Below the pieces are notes generated by a model that was given only the letters and a program-made list of their open reading frames with translations, had not been told where the DNA came from and ran no database searches. A stretch of DNA of 64,000 bases from Microbacterium salitolerans (GTDB taxonomy: Bacteria > Actinomycetota > Actinomycetes > Actinomycetales > Microbacteriaceae). Of this stretch, positions 7,845-15,701 are shown one piece after another (within the stretch, counting starts at the first letter, position 1; every line of letters starts with the position of its first letter). The translations under genes were made by a program, and so were the position numbers. The stretch covers positions 372,001-436,000 of the forward strand of contig NZ_JAHKSH010000004.1 of assembly GCF_019720895.1 (NCBI RefSeq), given 5' to 3'.

Positions 7845-9101
7845 TCAGGAGCGGCGGAGCACCGCCACGGCCTCCATGTGGTGCGACGACGGAAACAGGT
7901 CGAGCCCCCGGACGGAGTCGAGATCGTATCCCCGCTGCCGGAACGTGCCGACGTCGCGCGCCAGCGCCACGGGGTCGCAGGCGACGTAGACGACGGCCTG
8001 CGGATCGAGGTCGGCGATGCGCTGGACGACCTGCTCCCCCGCCCCGGATCGAGGCGGATCCAGGAGCGTGACGCCCCGCGAGATCCGCGCGCGCTCGTCG
8101 GCCGTGGCTTCGGCGGCGAGGACATCGGCGAACCGCTCGACGCGTGCCGTGACGGCCTCGACGTCGAGGTCGGCGAGGTTGTCGCGCGCGTGCTGCGTTG
8201 CCCGCGCCGCGGACTCGACGGTGGTGACCCGCGCCCGGTCGCCCTGATCGGCGAGAGCGGCCGCGAAGAGCCCCACGCCGCCGTAGAGGTCGAGATGATG
8301 CGCATCGCTTTCGGCGGGCAGAGTCGCGAGGACATCGCGCACCGCCGCGTCGAGGGCGGTCGCCGCCAGACGGTGGACCTGCCAGAAGCCTGCCGCATCG
8401 ACACGGAACTCGCGGCCGCCGACCTGCTCCGTGACCACTTCGGGCCGCGGGGCCCTGCCGCGCCCACGCCTCTCGGGCCTCCGCACCACGCGCACCCGAC
8501 CGTCAGCCGGCTGCACGAGTTCGATGCGCCCGGGCTGCTCGCGTCCGAGCGCGAGGGCGGCCTGCTCGATCTCGAGGGTCGCGAGCGGATGGTCGGCGAC
8601 CTCGACGACGTCATGGCTCCGCGCCGCGAACGGGCCGGCGTTCCCCTCGGCGTCGACGTGCAGCCCCACGCGTGTGCGCCAGCGGGCACCCGAGGGATCC
8701 TCGTCGGCGCCGGCGGGCTCGATCGTCACGGGCACGGATCCGCCCGCGAAGCGCGCGAACGCGTCCTCGAGGACGCCGCGCTTGAGCACACGCTGCTGGT
8801 CGAGCTGGATATGGCCGAAGTCGGCTCCGCCCGGACGTCGCTCGGGCGCCTGATCGACGTCCGCCTGGCGCCAGATGTGCGGTCGGCGGTGGGGCGAGGC
8901 GTCGACGACGTCGAGCAGCTCCGCGCGCGCGAACGACTTCTTCACCTGCGTGACGCGGGCGCGGACCCGCTCGCCGGGGAGCGTGTCGGGCACGAACACG
9001 ACGAAGCCCGGCTCGTCTCCTGTCTGCCCGTACCGTGCGACGAAGACGCCGCCGTGCGCCACGCCGGTGATGTCGAGCTCGACGATGTCCCCAGTCTGCA
9101 T
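7845..9101 (-). CDS. TrmA/RumA-family RNA (uracil-5-)-methyltransferase
   Basis: A 418-residue SAM-dependent enzyme. An N-terminal TRAM RNA-binding domain (about 1-60) precedes a middle domain, then a Rossmann methyltransferase: the catalytic-domain entry FWQVH, SAM loop LDLYGGVGLFA, LLDPPRSG, and the nucleophile Cys in YVACDPVALARD near the C terminus. It should methylate U in tRNA or 23S rRNA; which site cannot be told from sequence. It is divergent from maf, and the two promoters overlap in about 30 bp. Confidence 0.88.
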   Translation of the reverse strand: MQTGDIVELDITGVAHGGVFVARYGQTGDEPGFVVFVPDTLPGERVRARVTQVKKSFARAELLDVVDASPHRRPHIWRQADVDQAPERRPGGADFGHIQLDQQRVLKRGVLEDAFARFAGGSVPVTIEPAGADEDPSGARWRTRVGLHVDAEGNAGPFAARSHDVVEVADHPLATLEIEQAALALGREQPGRIELVQPADGRVRVVRRPERRGRGRAPRPEVVTEQVGGREFRVDAAGFWQVHRLAATALDAAVRDVLATLPAESDAHHLDLYGGVGLFAAALADQGDRARVTTVESAARATQHARDNLADLDVEAVTARVERFADVLAAEATADERARISRGVTLLDPPRSGAGEQVVQRIADLDPQAVVYVACDPVALARDVGTFRQRGYDLDSVRGLDLFPSSHHMEAVAVLRRS

Positions 9102-9120
9102 CCCGTCATCGTCTCACTCC

Positions 9121-9126
9121 TAGGCT
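9121..9126 (+). promoter_or_regulatory. -10 box of maf, leaderless
   Basis: TAGGCT, 6 nt before ATG 9133. It supports that ATG rather than the in-frame GTG at 9127. Confidence 0.5.
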
Positions 9127-9132
9127 GTGCGT

Positions 9133-9774
9133 ATGGATGTGTGCCTCGCTTCGACCTCGCCCGCCCGTCGGATGCTCCTGCGCCAGGTCGGCATCGAGCC
9201 GCGACTCGAGGCGCCGCAGGTCGACGAGGACGCGGCCGTCGCCGCCGTCGAGGAGTCCGAGGGGCGCACCTTGCCGCCGCATGAGCACGTCCTCCTCCTG
9301 GCTCAGCGCAAGGCGCGCGACGTCGGCGAGCGCCTGGCCGCCCAGGGCTTCGACGGACTCGTCATCGGCGGCGATTCGATGTTCGAACTCGACGGCGCGA
9401 TCTACGGCAAGCCCCACGAGCCCGACCGCGCCGTGCGGCGCTGGGAGCGCATGCGCGGGCGCACGGGCGTCCTGCACTCCGGCCACTGCGTGATCCGCGT
9501 CGCGGACGGATCTCTGGTCGCGGCCGACGCCGTCGCCGAGGCGGCCGTGACGTTCGCCGCCGACGTCACCGATCGCGAGATCGCCGCCTACGTCGCCACG
9601 GGGGAGCCCCTGGAGGTCGCCGGAGCGTTCACCGTCGACAGCCTCGGCGGCGCCTTCATCGAGCGCGTCGAGGGCGACCCGTCGACCGTGGTCGGCATGT
9701 CGCTGTCGACCGTCCGGCGTCTCGTGCGCGAGCTCGGCGTCGAGTGGACGTCGCTCTGGAATCGCCTCCCCTGA
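9133..9774 (+). CDS. maf: Maf-family nucleotide pyrophosphatase
   Basis: Hydrolyses non-canonical or modified nucleoside triphosphates (house-cleaning). The 213-residue protein opens with the family signature LASTSPARRMLLRQ and keeps the LIGGDSM-type motif (VIGGDSMFELDG), the YGKP motif and a late GAFTVDSLGGAFIERVEGD stretch with the conserved Asp. It is the usual neighbour of acyl-CoA carboxylase genes in Actinobacteria. The start is ATG 9133, which has the leaderless -10 box; GTG 9127 is also in frame. Confidence 0.9.
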   Translation: MDVCLASTSPARRMLLRQVGIEPRLEAPQVDEDAAVAAVEESEGRTLPPHEHVLLLAQRKARDVGERLAAQGFDGLVIGGDSMFELDGAIYGKPHEPDRAVRRWERMRGRTGVLHSGHCVIRVADGSLVAADAVAEAAVTFAADVTDREIAAYVATGEPLEVAGAFTVDSLGGAFIERVEGDPSTVVGMSLSTVRRLVRELGVEWTSLWNRLP

Positions 9775-9851
9775 CGGCGCTCGTGCGAGATCGCACACGA
9801 TCAGGCCGGTTTGTTGTAGAGGTCGATTAAATCGCGAGGGTGTCTGCTGGC

Positions 9852-9857
9852 TAGGCT
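9852..9857 (+). promoter_or_regulatory. -10 box of accA3, leaderless
   Basis: TAGGCT, 7 nt before the accA3 ATG; no ribosome site is present. A GTGCGA/TCGCAC inverted repeat lies further up, near 9783-9796, just behind maf. Confidence 0.5.
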
Positions 9858-9864
9858 CGAATCC

Positions 9865-11634
9865 ATGCCCTCTATCCGCAAGGTGCTCATCGCCAACCGT
9901 GGAGAGATCGCCGTCCGCATCATTCGTGCGGCCCGCGACTCCGGAATCTCATCCGTCGCCGTCTACGCCGATCAGGATCGCGACGCGCTGCACGCTCGTC
10001 TCGCCGACGAGGCGTACGCACTCGACGGAACCACGAGCGCTGACACGTACCTCGTCGTCGACAAGATCCTCTCCGTCGCGCGCCGCTCCGGCGCCGACGC
10101 CGTCCACCCCGGCTACGGCTTCCTCGCCGAGAACGCCGGGTTCGCTCGGGCCGTCATGAAGGCGGGCCTCATCTGGATCGGTCCGAGCCCCGAGGCCATC
10201 GAGTCACTCGGCGACAAGGTCACGGCCCGCCGCGTCGCCGAGAAGGTCGGCGCCCCGCTGGCCCCCGGAACGCCCGGCCCGGTCGAGACGGCCGACGAGG
10301 TCATCGCCTTCGCCGAGGAGCACGGCCTCCCGATCGCCATCAAGGCCGCGCACGGCGGCGGCGGACGCGGACTCAAGGTCGCGCGCGAGTACGACGAGGT
10401 CGCCGAGATGTTCGAGTCGGCGACGCGCGAGGCCGTCGCAGCCTTCGGCCGCGGCGAGTGCTTCGTCGAGAAGTACCTCGACAAGCCGCGCCACGTCGAG
10501 ACGCAGTGCCTCGCCGACAGCGCAGGGAACGTCGTCGTGATCTCGACGCGCGACTGCTCGCTGCAGCGTCGCCACCAGAAGCTCGTCGAGGAGGCCCCCG
10601 CGCCGTTCCTCTCCGAGGAGCAGAACCGGATCCTCTACGACGCCTCGAAGGCGATCCTGCAGGAGGTCGGCTACGTCGGCGCGGGGACCTGCGAGTTCCT
10701 GGTCGGCGCCGATGGCACGATCTCCTTCCTCGAGGTCAACACCCGCCTGCAGGTGGAGCACCCCGTGAGCGAAGAGGTCACGGGCATCGACCTGGTGCGC
10801 GAGCAGTTCCGCATCGCGTCGGGCGGCACGATCGACTACGACGACCCGACGCCGAAGGGTCACTCGTTCGAGTTCCGCATCAACGGCGAGGACGCCGGGC
10901 GCGGGTTCCTCCCCCAGCCGGGTCCGGTGCACGCGTTCAAGGCACCGGGCGGCCCGGGCATCCGCGTCGACTCCGGCGTCACGGCAGGAGACGAGATCGG
11001 CGGCGCGTTCGATTCGATGCTCGCCAAGCTCATCGTCACGGGCGCGGATCGCGCAGAGGCGCTCGAGCGCTCGCGTCGCGCGCTCGACGAGTTCGAGGTC
11101 GCCGGCCTGCCCACCGTGATCCCCTTCCACCGCGTCGTCGTGAGCGACCCCGCCTTCACGGCCGAGTCGGGAGTGTTCGGCGTCTACACGCGCTGGATCG
11201 AGACCGAGTTCGAGAACGACATCGCCCCGTGGGACGGCGAGGCTCAGGACCCGCGCGCCGCCGAGATGCGCCACAGCGTCGTCGTCGAGGTCGGCGGCAA
11301 GCGCATCGAGGTGAGCCTGCCCGACCACATCACGCAGCCCTCCGGATCCTCGGGTCGCCCCGCGGCCGTTCCGCCGTCGCGGCGCAGCCACCAGGCGTCG
11401 GGCGTCTCGAGCGGAGCCTCGGGCGACGCGCTGACGTCGCCGATGCAGGCCACGGTCGTCAAGGTCGCCGTCGAGGAAGGCCAGCAGGTCGTCACCGGCG
11501 ACCTCGTGCTGGTGCTCGAGGCGATGAAGATGGAGCAGCCGATCCACGCCCACAAGGACGGCGCGATCGCGGCGATCAACGCGCCCGTCGGCCAGACGGT
11601 GAGCTCCGGACACCAGCTGCTGCAGATCGTCTGA
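9865..11634 (+). CDS. accA3: Biotin carboxylase / biotin carboxyl carrier subunit of acyl-CoA carboxylase
   Basis: Carboxylates its own biotin with ATP and bicarbonate and hands the carboxyl group to AccD. The 589-residue protein has the biotin-carboxylase N domain ([18 protein letters not shown]), an ATP-grasp with HGGGGRGLK, the catalytic [18 protein letters not shown] stretch, a Ser/Pro-rich linker (about 485-515) and a biotinyl domain with EAMKM (Lys555). This fused alpha chain is the AccA3 type of Actinobacteria. Its partners accD and accE lie at 2.7-4.5 kb and the ligase birA at 0.8-1.5 kb. Transcription stops at a very strong hairpin overlapping its own stop codon. Confidence 0.95.
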   Translation: MPSIRKVLIANRGEIAVRIIRAARDSGISSVAVYADQDRDALHARLADEAYALDGTTSADTYLVVDKILSVARRSGADAVHPGYGFLAENAGFARAVMKAGLIWIGPSPEAIESLGDKVTARRVAEKVGAPLAPGTPGPVETADEVIAFAEEHGLPIAIKAAHGGGGRGLKVAREYDEVAEMFESATREAVAAFGRGECFVEKYLDKPRHVETQCLADSAGNVVVISTRDCSLQRRHQKLVEEAPAPFLSEEQNRILYDASKAILQEVGYVGAGTCEFLVGADGTISFLEVNTRLQVEHPVSEEVTGIDLVREQFRIASGGTIDYDDPTPKGHSFEFRINGEDAGRGFLPQPGPVHAFKAPGGPGIRVDSGVTAGDEIGGAFDSMLAKLIVTGADRAEALERSRRALDEFEVAGLPTVIPFHRVVVSDPAFTAESGVFGVYTRWIETEFENDIAPWDGEAQDPRAAEMRHSVVVEVGGKRIEVSLPDHITQPSGSSGRPAAVPPSRRSHQASGVSSGASGDALTSPMQATVVKVAVEEGQQVVTGDLVLVLEAMKMEQPIHAHKDGAIAAINAPVGQTVSSGHQLLQIV

Positions 11635-11695
11635 CGCGCGAACGAGAAGGCGCCGCCCCGAGACGATCGGGGCGGCGCCTTCTCGTTCGCGTCAG
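11631..11695. terminator. Long bidirectional terminator between accA3 and lpdA
   Basis: A near-perfect 28-bp stem: 11631-11660 pairs with 11668-11695 around loop AGACGAT, with one 2-nt bulge (CG) on the left arm. The stem contains the stop codons of both convergent genes (TGA 11632-11634; complement of TGA 11692-11694), so the 57-bp gap is entirely terminator. Confidence 0.88.
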
Positions 11696-13119
11696 GCTTC
11701 GCCGCGCAGGTCGACGCCGTGCATCGCGCGGGCGGCGTCGGTGATGGAGCCGGCGAGGGACGGGTAGGCCGTGAACACGCGGGCGAGCTGATCGACCGTG
11801 AGGCGGCGGTCGACGGCGATCGCGATCGGGAAGATCAGCTCGGACGCCTTGGGGGCGACGACGACGCCGCCGATGATCGTGCCGGAGCCCTCGCGCGCGT
11901 AGAGCTTCACGAACCCGTCCTTGACGCCCATCATCTTGGCGCGCGGGTTCTCCTCGAGGTCGAGCTTCAGCTCGACCGCCTGATCGCCGTCGGTCCAGCC
12001 GACGGACGCGATCTCGGGCGATGTGAAGATGTTCGACGCGATCTTGTGCTCGGCGAACGGGATCACCGCGTCGCCCATGGCGTGGAAGACGGCCGTGCGC
12101 CCGAGCATCGAGGACACCGATGCGAGCGGGACGAGGTTCGTGCAGTCGCCGACCGCGTAGATGTTCGGGACCGACGTACGGCCGACCTTGTTCACGAGGA
12201 TGTGGCCCGATTCCGCGAGCTGCACGCCCGCCCCCTCGAGCCCGAGTCCCCGGGTGTTCGGCACGGATCCCACGGCCATGAGGCAGTGCGACCCTTCGAC
12301 CGTGGATCCGTCGGAGAGCGTGACCGTCACGCCGTTCCCGGTGTTCTCGACGCGGTCGGCGCGCGACTTCGCGAGCAGCGTCATGCCGCCGCGGGTGAAG
12401 ACCTTCTCGAGCACCTTCGCGGCGTCGGGGTCCTCACCGGGGAGCACCTGCTCCCGGCTCGACACGAGCGTCACCTTCGATCCGAGGTTCATGTAGGCCG
12501 AGGCGAACTCGGCGCCCGTCACACCGGATCCGACCACGATGAGGTGCTTCGGGACGGCAGAGGTGTTGTACATCTGCTTCCACGTGAGGATGCGGTCGCC
12601 ATCGGGCTTCGCACTCGGCAGCTCGCGCGGGGAACCGCCCACCGACACGATGATCGTGTCGGCCTCGATGCGGTCGAAGTCGGTTCCGCCCGGTCCGGTC
12701 GAGACGACGATCGCGTCCTCGTCCTCGAGGCGGCCGTGGCCGGGGATGATGCGCACACCGGCCTCGATGAGTCGCTCGCGCATGTCCTCCGACTGCTGCC
12801 CCGCGAGCGCCAGGATCCGCTTGTTGACCGCGAGGAGGTTGATCGCGACCTCGGGCTTGAGAGGCTTTCCCGTCTCGCCCTTGGCATAGAACTGCACGCC
12901 GAGGCTCGATGCGTCGTCGATCGCGCTGGCCGCGTCGGCCGTCGCGATCAGGGTCTTCGACGGGACGACGTCGGTGAGGACCGCGGATCCGCCGACTCCC
13001 GTGCTCTCGACGAGCGTGACGTCGGCGCCGAGCTGGGCGGCGGCGAGCGCCGCCTCGTATCCGCCGGGCCCGCCGCCGATGATCGCGATCCGCTGCTTGC
13101 GCTCGAAGTCGAAGGTCAT
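11692..13119 (-). CDS. lpdA: LpdA-type NAD(P)H:quinone dehydrogenase (flavoprotein disulfide-reductase fold)
   Basis: A 475-residue FAD/NAD(P) flavoprotein. It has the N-terminal FAD loop IIGGGPGGYEAALAA, a second NAD(P) loop VVGSGVTGAEFASAY, the FAD-binding YAVGDC segment and a C-terminal dimerisation domain. Where lipoamide dehydrogenases have the redox pair CLNxGC, this protein reads GVGGSAVLTDVVPSK, so it has no disulfide and cannot be a lipoamide dehydrogenase. That is the situation in M. tuberculosis LpdA (Rv3303c), a quinone reductase, and neighbouring genes also match that locus. ATG 13119 is chosen; ATG 13137 is in frame and possible. Confidence 0.87.
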   Translation of the reverse strand: MTFDFERKQRIAIIGGGPGGYEAALAAAQLGADVTLVESTGVGGSAVLTDVVPSKTLIATADAASAIDDASSLGVQFYAKGETGKPLKPEVAINLLAVNKRILALAGQQSEDMRERLIEAGVRIIPGHGRLEDEDAIVVSTGPGGTDFDRIEADTIIVSVGGSPRELPSAKPDGDRILTWKQMYNTSAVPKHLIVVGSGVTGAEFASAYMNLGSKVTLVSSREQVLPGEDPDAAKVLEKVFTRGGMTLLAKSRADRVENTGNGVTVTLSDGSTVEGSHCLMAVGSVPNTRGLGLEGAGVQLAESGHILVNKVGRTSVPNIYAVGDCTNLVPLASVSSMLGRTAVFHAMGDAVIPFAEHKIASNIFTSPEIASVGWTDGDQAVELKLDLEENPRAKMMGVKDGFVKLYAREGSGTIIGGVVVAPKASELIFPIAIAVDRRLTVDQLARVFTAYPSLAGSITDAARAMHGVDLRGEA

Positions 13120-13184
13120 GCGTCCATTGTTCCCCATCCCCTCCCGGGGATTCGACGTGCGGTGTCATCTCGGGCGGGCGTCGT

Positions 13185-13190
13185 TATCGT
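13185..13190 (+). promoter_or_regulatory. -10 box of the purine nucleoside phosphorylase operon, leaderless
   Basis: TATCGT, 6 nt before ATG 13197. No ribosome site is seen. Confidence 0.45.
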
Positions 13191-13196
13191 GTGTTC

Positions 13197-14027
13197 ATGA
13201 CGCATGAGCCGCACCCGCTCGACTTCCCCGCCGATCCCTTCGAGGTCGCGCAGAACGCCGCCGCCGACATCGCCCGCCTGACGGGCGTCGATCGGCACGA
13301 TCTCGCCGTGACGCTCGGCAGCGGCTGGGGCCGCGCCGCGGAGCTGGTCGGCGAGACGGTCGCGACGATCCCCGCGACCGAGGTCACGGGCTTCTCGAAG
13401 CCCGCACTCGAGGGCCATGTCGGCACGCTGCGCAGTGTGCGCACGCCCGACGGGCGCCACGTCCTCGTGATCGGGGCGCGGACCCACTACTACGAGGGCC
13501 ACGGCGTGCGCCGAGTCGTCCACAGCGTGCGCACGGCCGCCGCGGCGGGCGCGAAGACGATGGTCCTGACGAACGGCGCAGGCGGCATCAAGGGCGCGTG
13601 GTCGCCCGGCCAGCCGGTGCTCATCAGCGATCATCTGAACCTCACGAGCGACTCTCCTCTCGAGGGCGCCACGTTCATCGATCTGACCGACCTGTACTCC
13701 TCTCGCCTGCGCGACGTCGCGCGCGAGGTGGATCCGTCGCTCGACGAGGGCGTCTACTGCCAGTTCCGCGGCCCGCAGTACGAGACCCCCGCCGAGGTGC
13801 AGATGGCGAAGACCCTCGGCGGCCACATCGTCGGCATGTCGACGGCGCTCGAGGCGATCGCGGCGCGGCAGGCGGGCATGGAGGTGCTCGGGTTCTCCCT
13901 CATCACGAACCTCGCGGCCGGCATCTCGCCGACGCCCCTGAGCCACCAGGAGGTCATCGAGGCGGGGCAGGCCGCCGAGTCGCGCATCTCGCAGCTCCTC
14001 GCCGATGTGATCGGGCGGATCCGGTGA
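13197..14027 (+). CDS. Purine nucleoside phosphorylase
   Basis: Phosphorolyses (deoxy)inosine and (deoxy)guanosine to base and ribose-1-phosphate for purine salvage. The 276-residue protein is of the trimeric PNP class: LGSGWG phosphate loop, RTHYYEGHG, VLTNGAGGI, QFRGPQYETPAE, and VGMSTALEAIAARQAG with the substrate-contacting Met/Ser. It is co-transcribed with the downstream phosphohexomutase (GTGA overlap), which could convert the sugar phosphates released. The pair and lpdA match the order in mycobacteria (Rv3303-Rv3308). Confidence 0.92.
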   Translation: MTHEPHPLDFPADPFEVAQNAAADIARLTGVDRHDLAVTLGSGWGRAAELVGETVATIPATEVTGFSKPALEGHVGTLRSVRTPDGRHVLVIGARTHYYEGHGVRRVVHSVRTAAAAGAKTMVLTNGAGGIKGAWSPGQPVLISDHLNLTSDSPLEGATFIDLTDLYSSRLRDVAREVDPSLDEGVYCQFRGPQYETPAEVQMAKTLGGHIVGMSTALEAIAARQAGMEVLGFSLITNLAAGISPTPLSHQEVIEAGQAAESRISQLLADVIGRIR

Positions 14028-15670
14028 GCACGGTCGACGAGGCGCGCGCCTGGCTCGCACAGGATCCGGACCCCGAGACCCGCGCCGAGCTCGAGGAGCT
14101 CCTCGCGCGGGTGGAGGCGGGCGACGAGGCGGCGGCCTCGGATCTCGCCTCGCGCTTCGCCGGACGCCTGCAATTCGGCACGGCGGGGCTCCGCGGCGCG
14201 ATCGGCGCGGGACCCCTCCGCATGAACCGCGTGCTCGTCGCGCAGGCGGCCGCCGGCTTCGCCCGCTATCTGACGGCCCAGGGCGACGGTTCCGCACCCA
14301 CGGTGGTCATCGGATACGACGGCCGGAAGAACTCCGACGTGTTCGCCCAGGACTCCGCGGAGCTCTTCCAGGGCGCCGGGCTGAACGCCGTCCTCCTCCC
14401 CCGGCGGCTGCCGACGCCCGTGCTCGCCTTCGCGGTCCGCCACCTGCGCGCCGATGCGGGCGTCATGGTGACGGCGAGCCACAATCCGCCGGAGGACAAC
14501 GGCTACAAGGTGTACCTGGGCGGGGCGGACGGCGGCGCCCAGATCGTCGCACCGGCCGACGCCGCGATCGCGGCGCAGATCCAGGCCGTGGCCGACGAGG
14601 GCTCGGTCGCCGATCTCCCGCGCGCGAGCGACTACCGCATCGCGGACGAGGACGTCGTCGAGGCGTACATCGCGTCGACGGCGGCCGTCGCGCCCGCCCC
14701 CGCGAGCGCCGACGGCATGCGCTGGACCTACACGGCGATGCACGGCGTGGGATGGGAGACGATGCGCGCCGTGCTCGAGCGCGCCGGCTACCCGCTCCCC
14801 GACCTCGTCGAGCGGCAGATCGCCCCCGACGCGTCGTTCCCCACGGTCTCGTTCCCGAACCCGGAGGAGCCGGGAGCGATGGACCTCTCCTACGAGATCG
14901 CCGGGCGGACGGACGCCGACTTCATCATCGCGAACGACCCCGACGCCGATCGCGTCGCGGTCGCGATCCCGACATCGGACGGGTGGCGCCGACTGACCGG
15001 CAACGATCTCGGCCTCCTGCTCGGTCTGCGCGCGGCCCGCGCCGCGCAGGGCACCCCCGGCGCCTCGCTCGCGTGCTCGCTCGTCTCATCGCCGGGACTC
15101 GGCGCGATCGCCCATCGATTCGGCCTCGACTGGCACGAGACGCTCACCGGGTTCAAGTGGATCTCGCGGGCACCGGGGATGGTATTCGGCTTCGAGGAGG
15201 CTCTCGGGTACCTCGTGAATCCCGAGACGGTGCGCGACAAGGACGGCATCTCGGCCGCCGTCGCCGTGCTCGGCCTCGCCGCCGAGGCGCGCGGTCGGGG
15301 CGCGACGATCGCCGAGCTGCTCGACGAGCTCGCCGCCGAGATCGGACACGTCGCGAGCGGCCAGGTGTCGATCCGCGTCGAGGACGTGTCGATCATCGCG
15401 CGCACCATGGAGGAGCTTCGAGCGGACCCGCCGACGGCCTTCGGCGACGCCGACGTCGAGCGCGCCGACGACCTGCTGCACCCGGCAGATGGCGCGCCGG
15501 GCGGCGACATCCTGCGCTATCTGCTGGCGGACGGCTCGCGCGTGATCTTCCGGCCGAGCGGCACGGAGCCGAAGCTCAAGGCGTACCTCGATGTCCGAGG
15601 CTCGAGCGCGGCGGACGCGCAGACGCGTCTGACGGCTCTGGAGGCATCGGTCCGCGCCTACCTCGCGTGA
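14024..15670 (+). CDS. Phosphohexomutase (phosphomannomutase/phosphoglucomutase family)
   Basis: Moves phosphate between the 1 and 6 (or 5) positions of sugars. 548 residues, typical of the long PmmB/Pgm2 type. It shows the active-site serine loop VMVTASHNPPEDNGYKVY, metal loop NDPDADR, sugar loop FEEALGY and C-terminal phosphate loop FRPSGTEPKLK. The start is GTG 14024, overlapping the PNP stop; the open frame that extends upstream to 13598 lies inside PNP. With PNP it may act as a phosphopentomutase-like step in nucleoside use, but phosphoglucomutase activity is equally possible. Confidence 0.88.
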   Translation: MSTVDEARAWLAQDPDPETRAELEELLARVEAGDEAAASDLASRFAGRLQFGTAGLRGAIGAGPLRMNRVLVAQAAAGFARYLTAQGDGSAPTVVIGYDGRKNSDVFAQDSAELFQGAGLNAVLLPRRLPTPVLAFAVRHLRADAGVMVTASHNPPEDNGYKVYLGGADGGAQIVAPADAAIAAQIQAVADEGSVADLPRASDYRIADEDVVEAYIASTAAVAPAPASADGMRWTYTAMHGVGWETMRAVLERAGYPLPDLVERQIAPDASFPTVSFPNPEEPGAMDLSYEIAGRTDADFIIANDPDADRVAVAIPTSDGWRRLTGNDLGLLLGLRAARAAQGTPGASLACSLVSSPGLGAIAHRFGLDWHETLTGFKWISRAPGMVFGFEEALGYLVNPETVRDKDGISAAVAVLGLAAEARGRGATIAELLDELAAEIGHVASGQVSIRVEDVSIIARTMEELRADPPTAFGDADVERADDLLHPADGAPGGDILRYLLADGSRVIFRPSGTEPKLKAYLDVRGSSAADAQTRLTALEASVRAYLA

Positions 15671-15701
15671 CGCGAAGGCGGCTCTACCGCGTCACCCGCG
15701 G

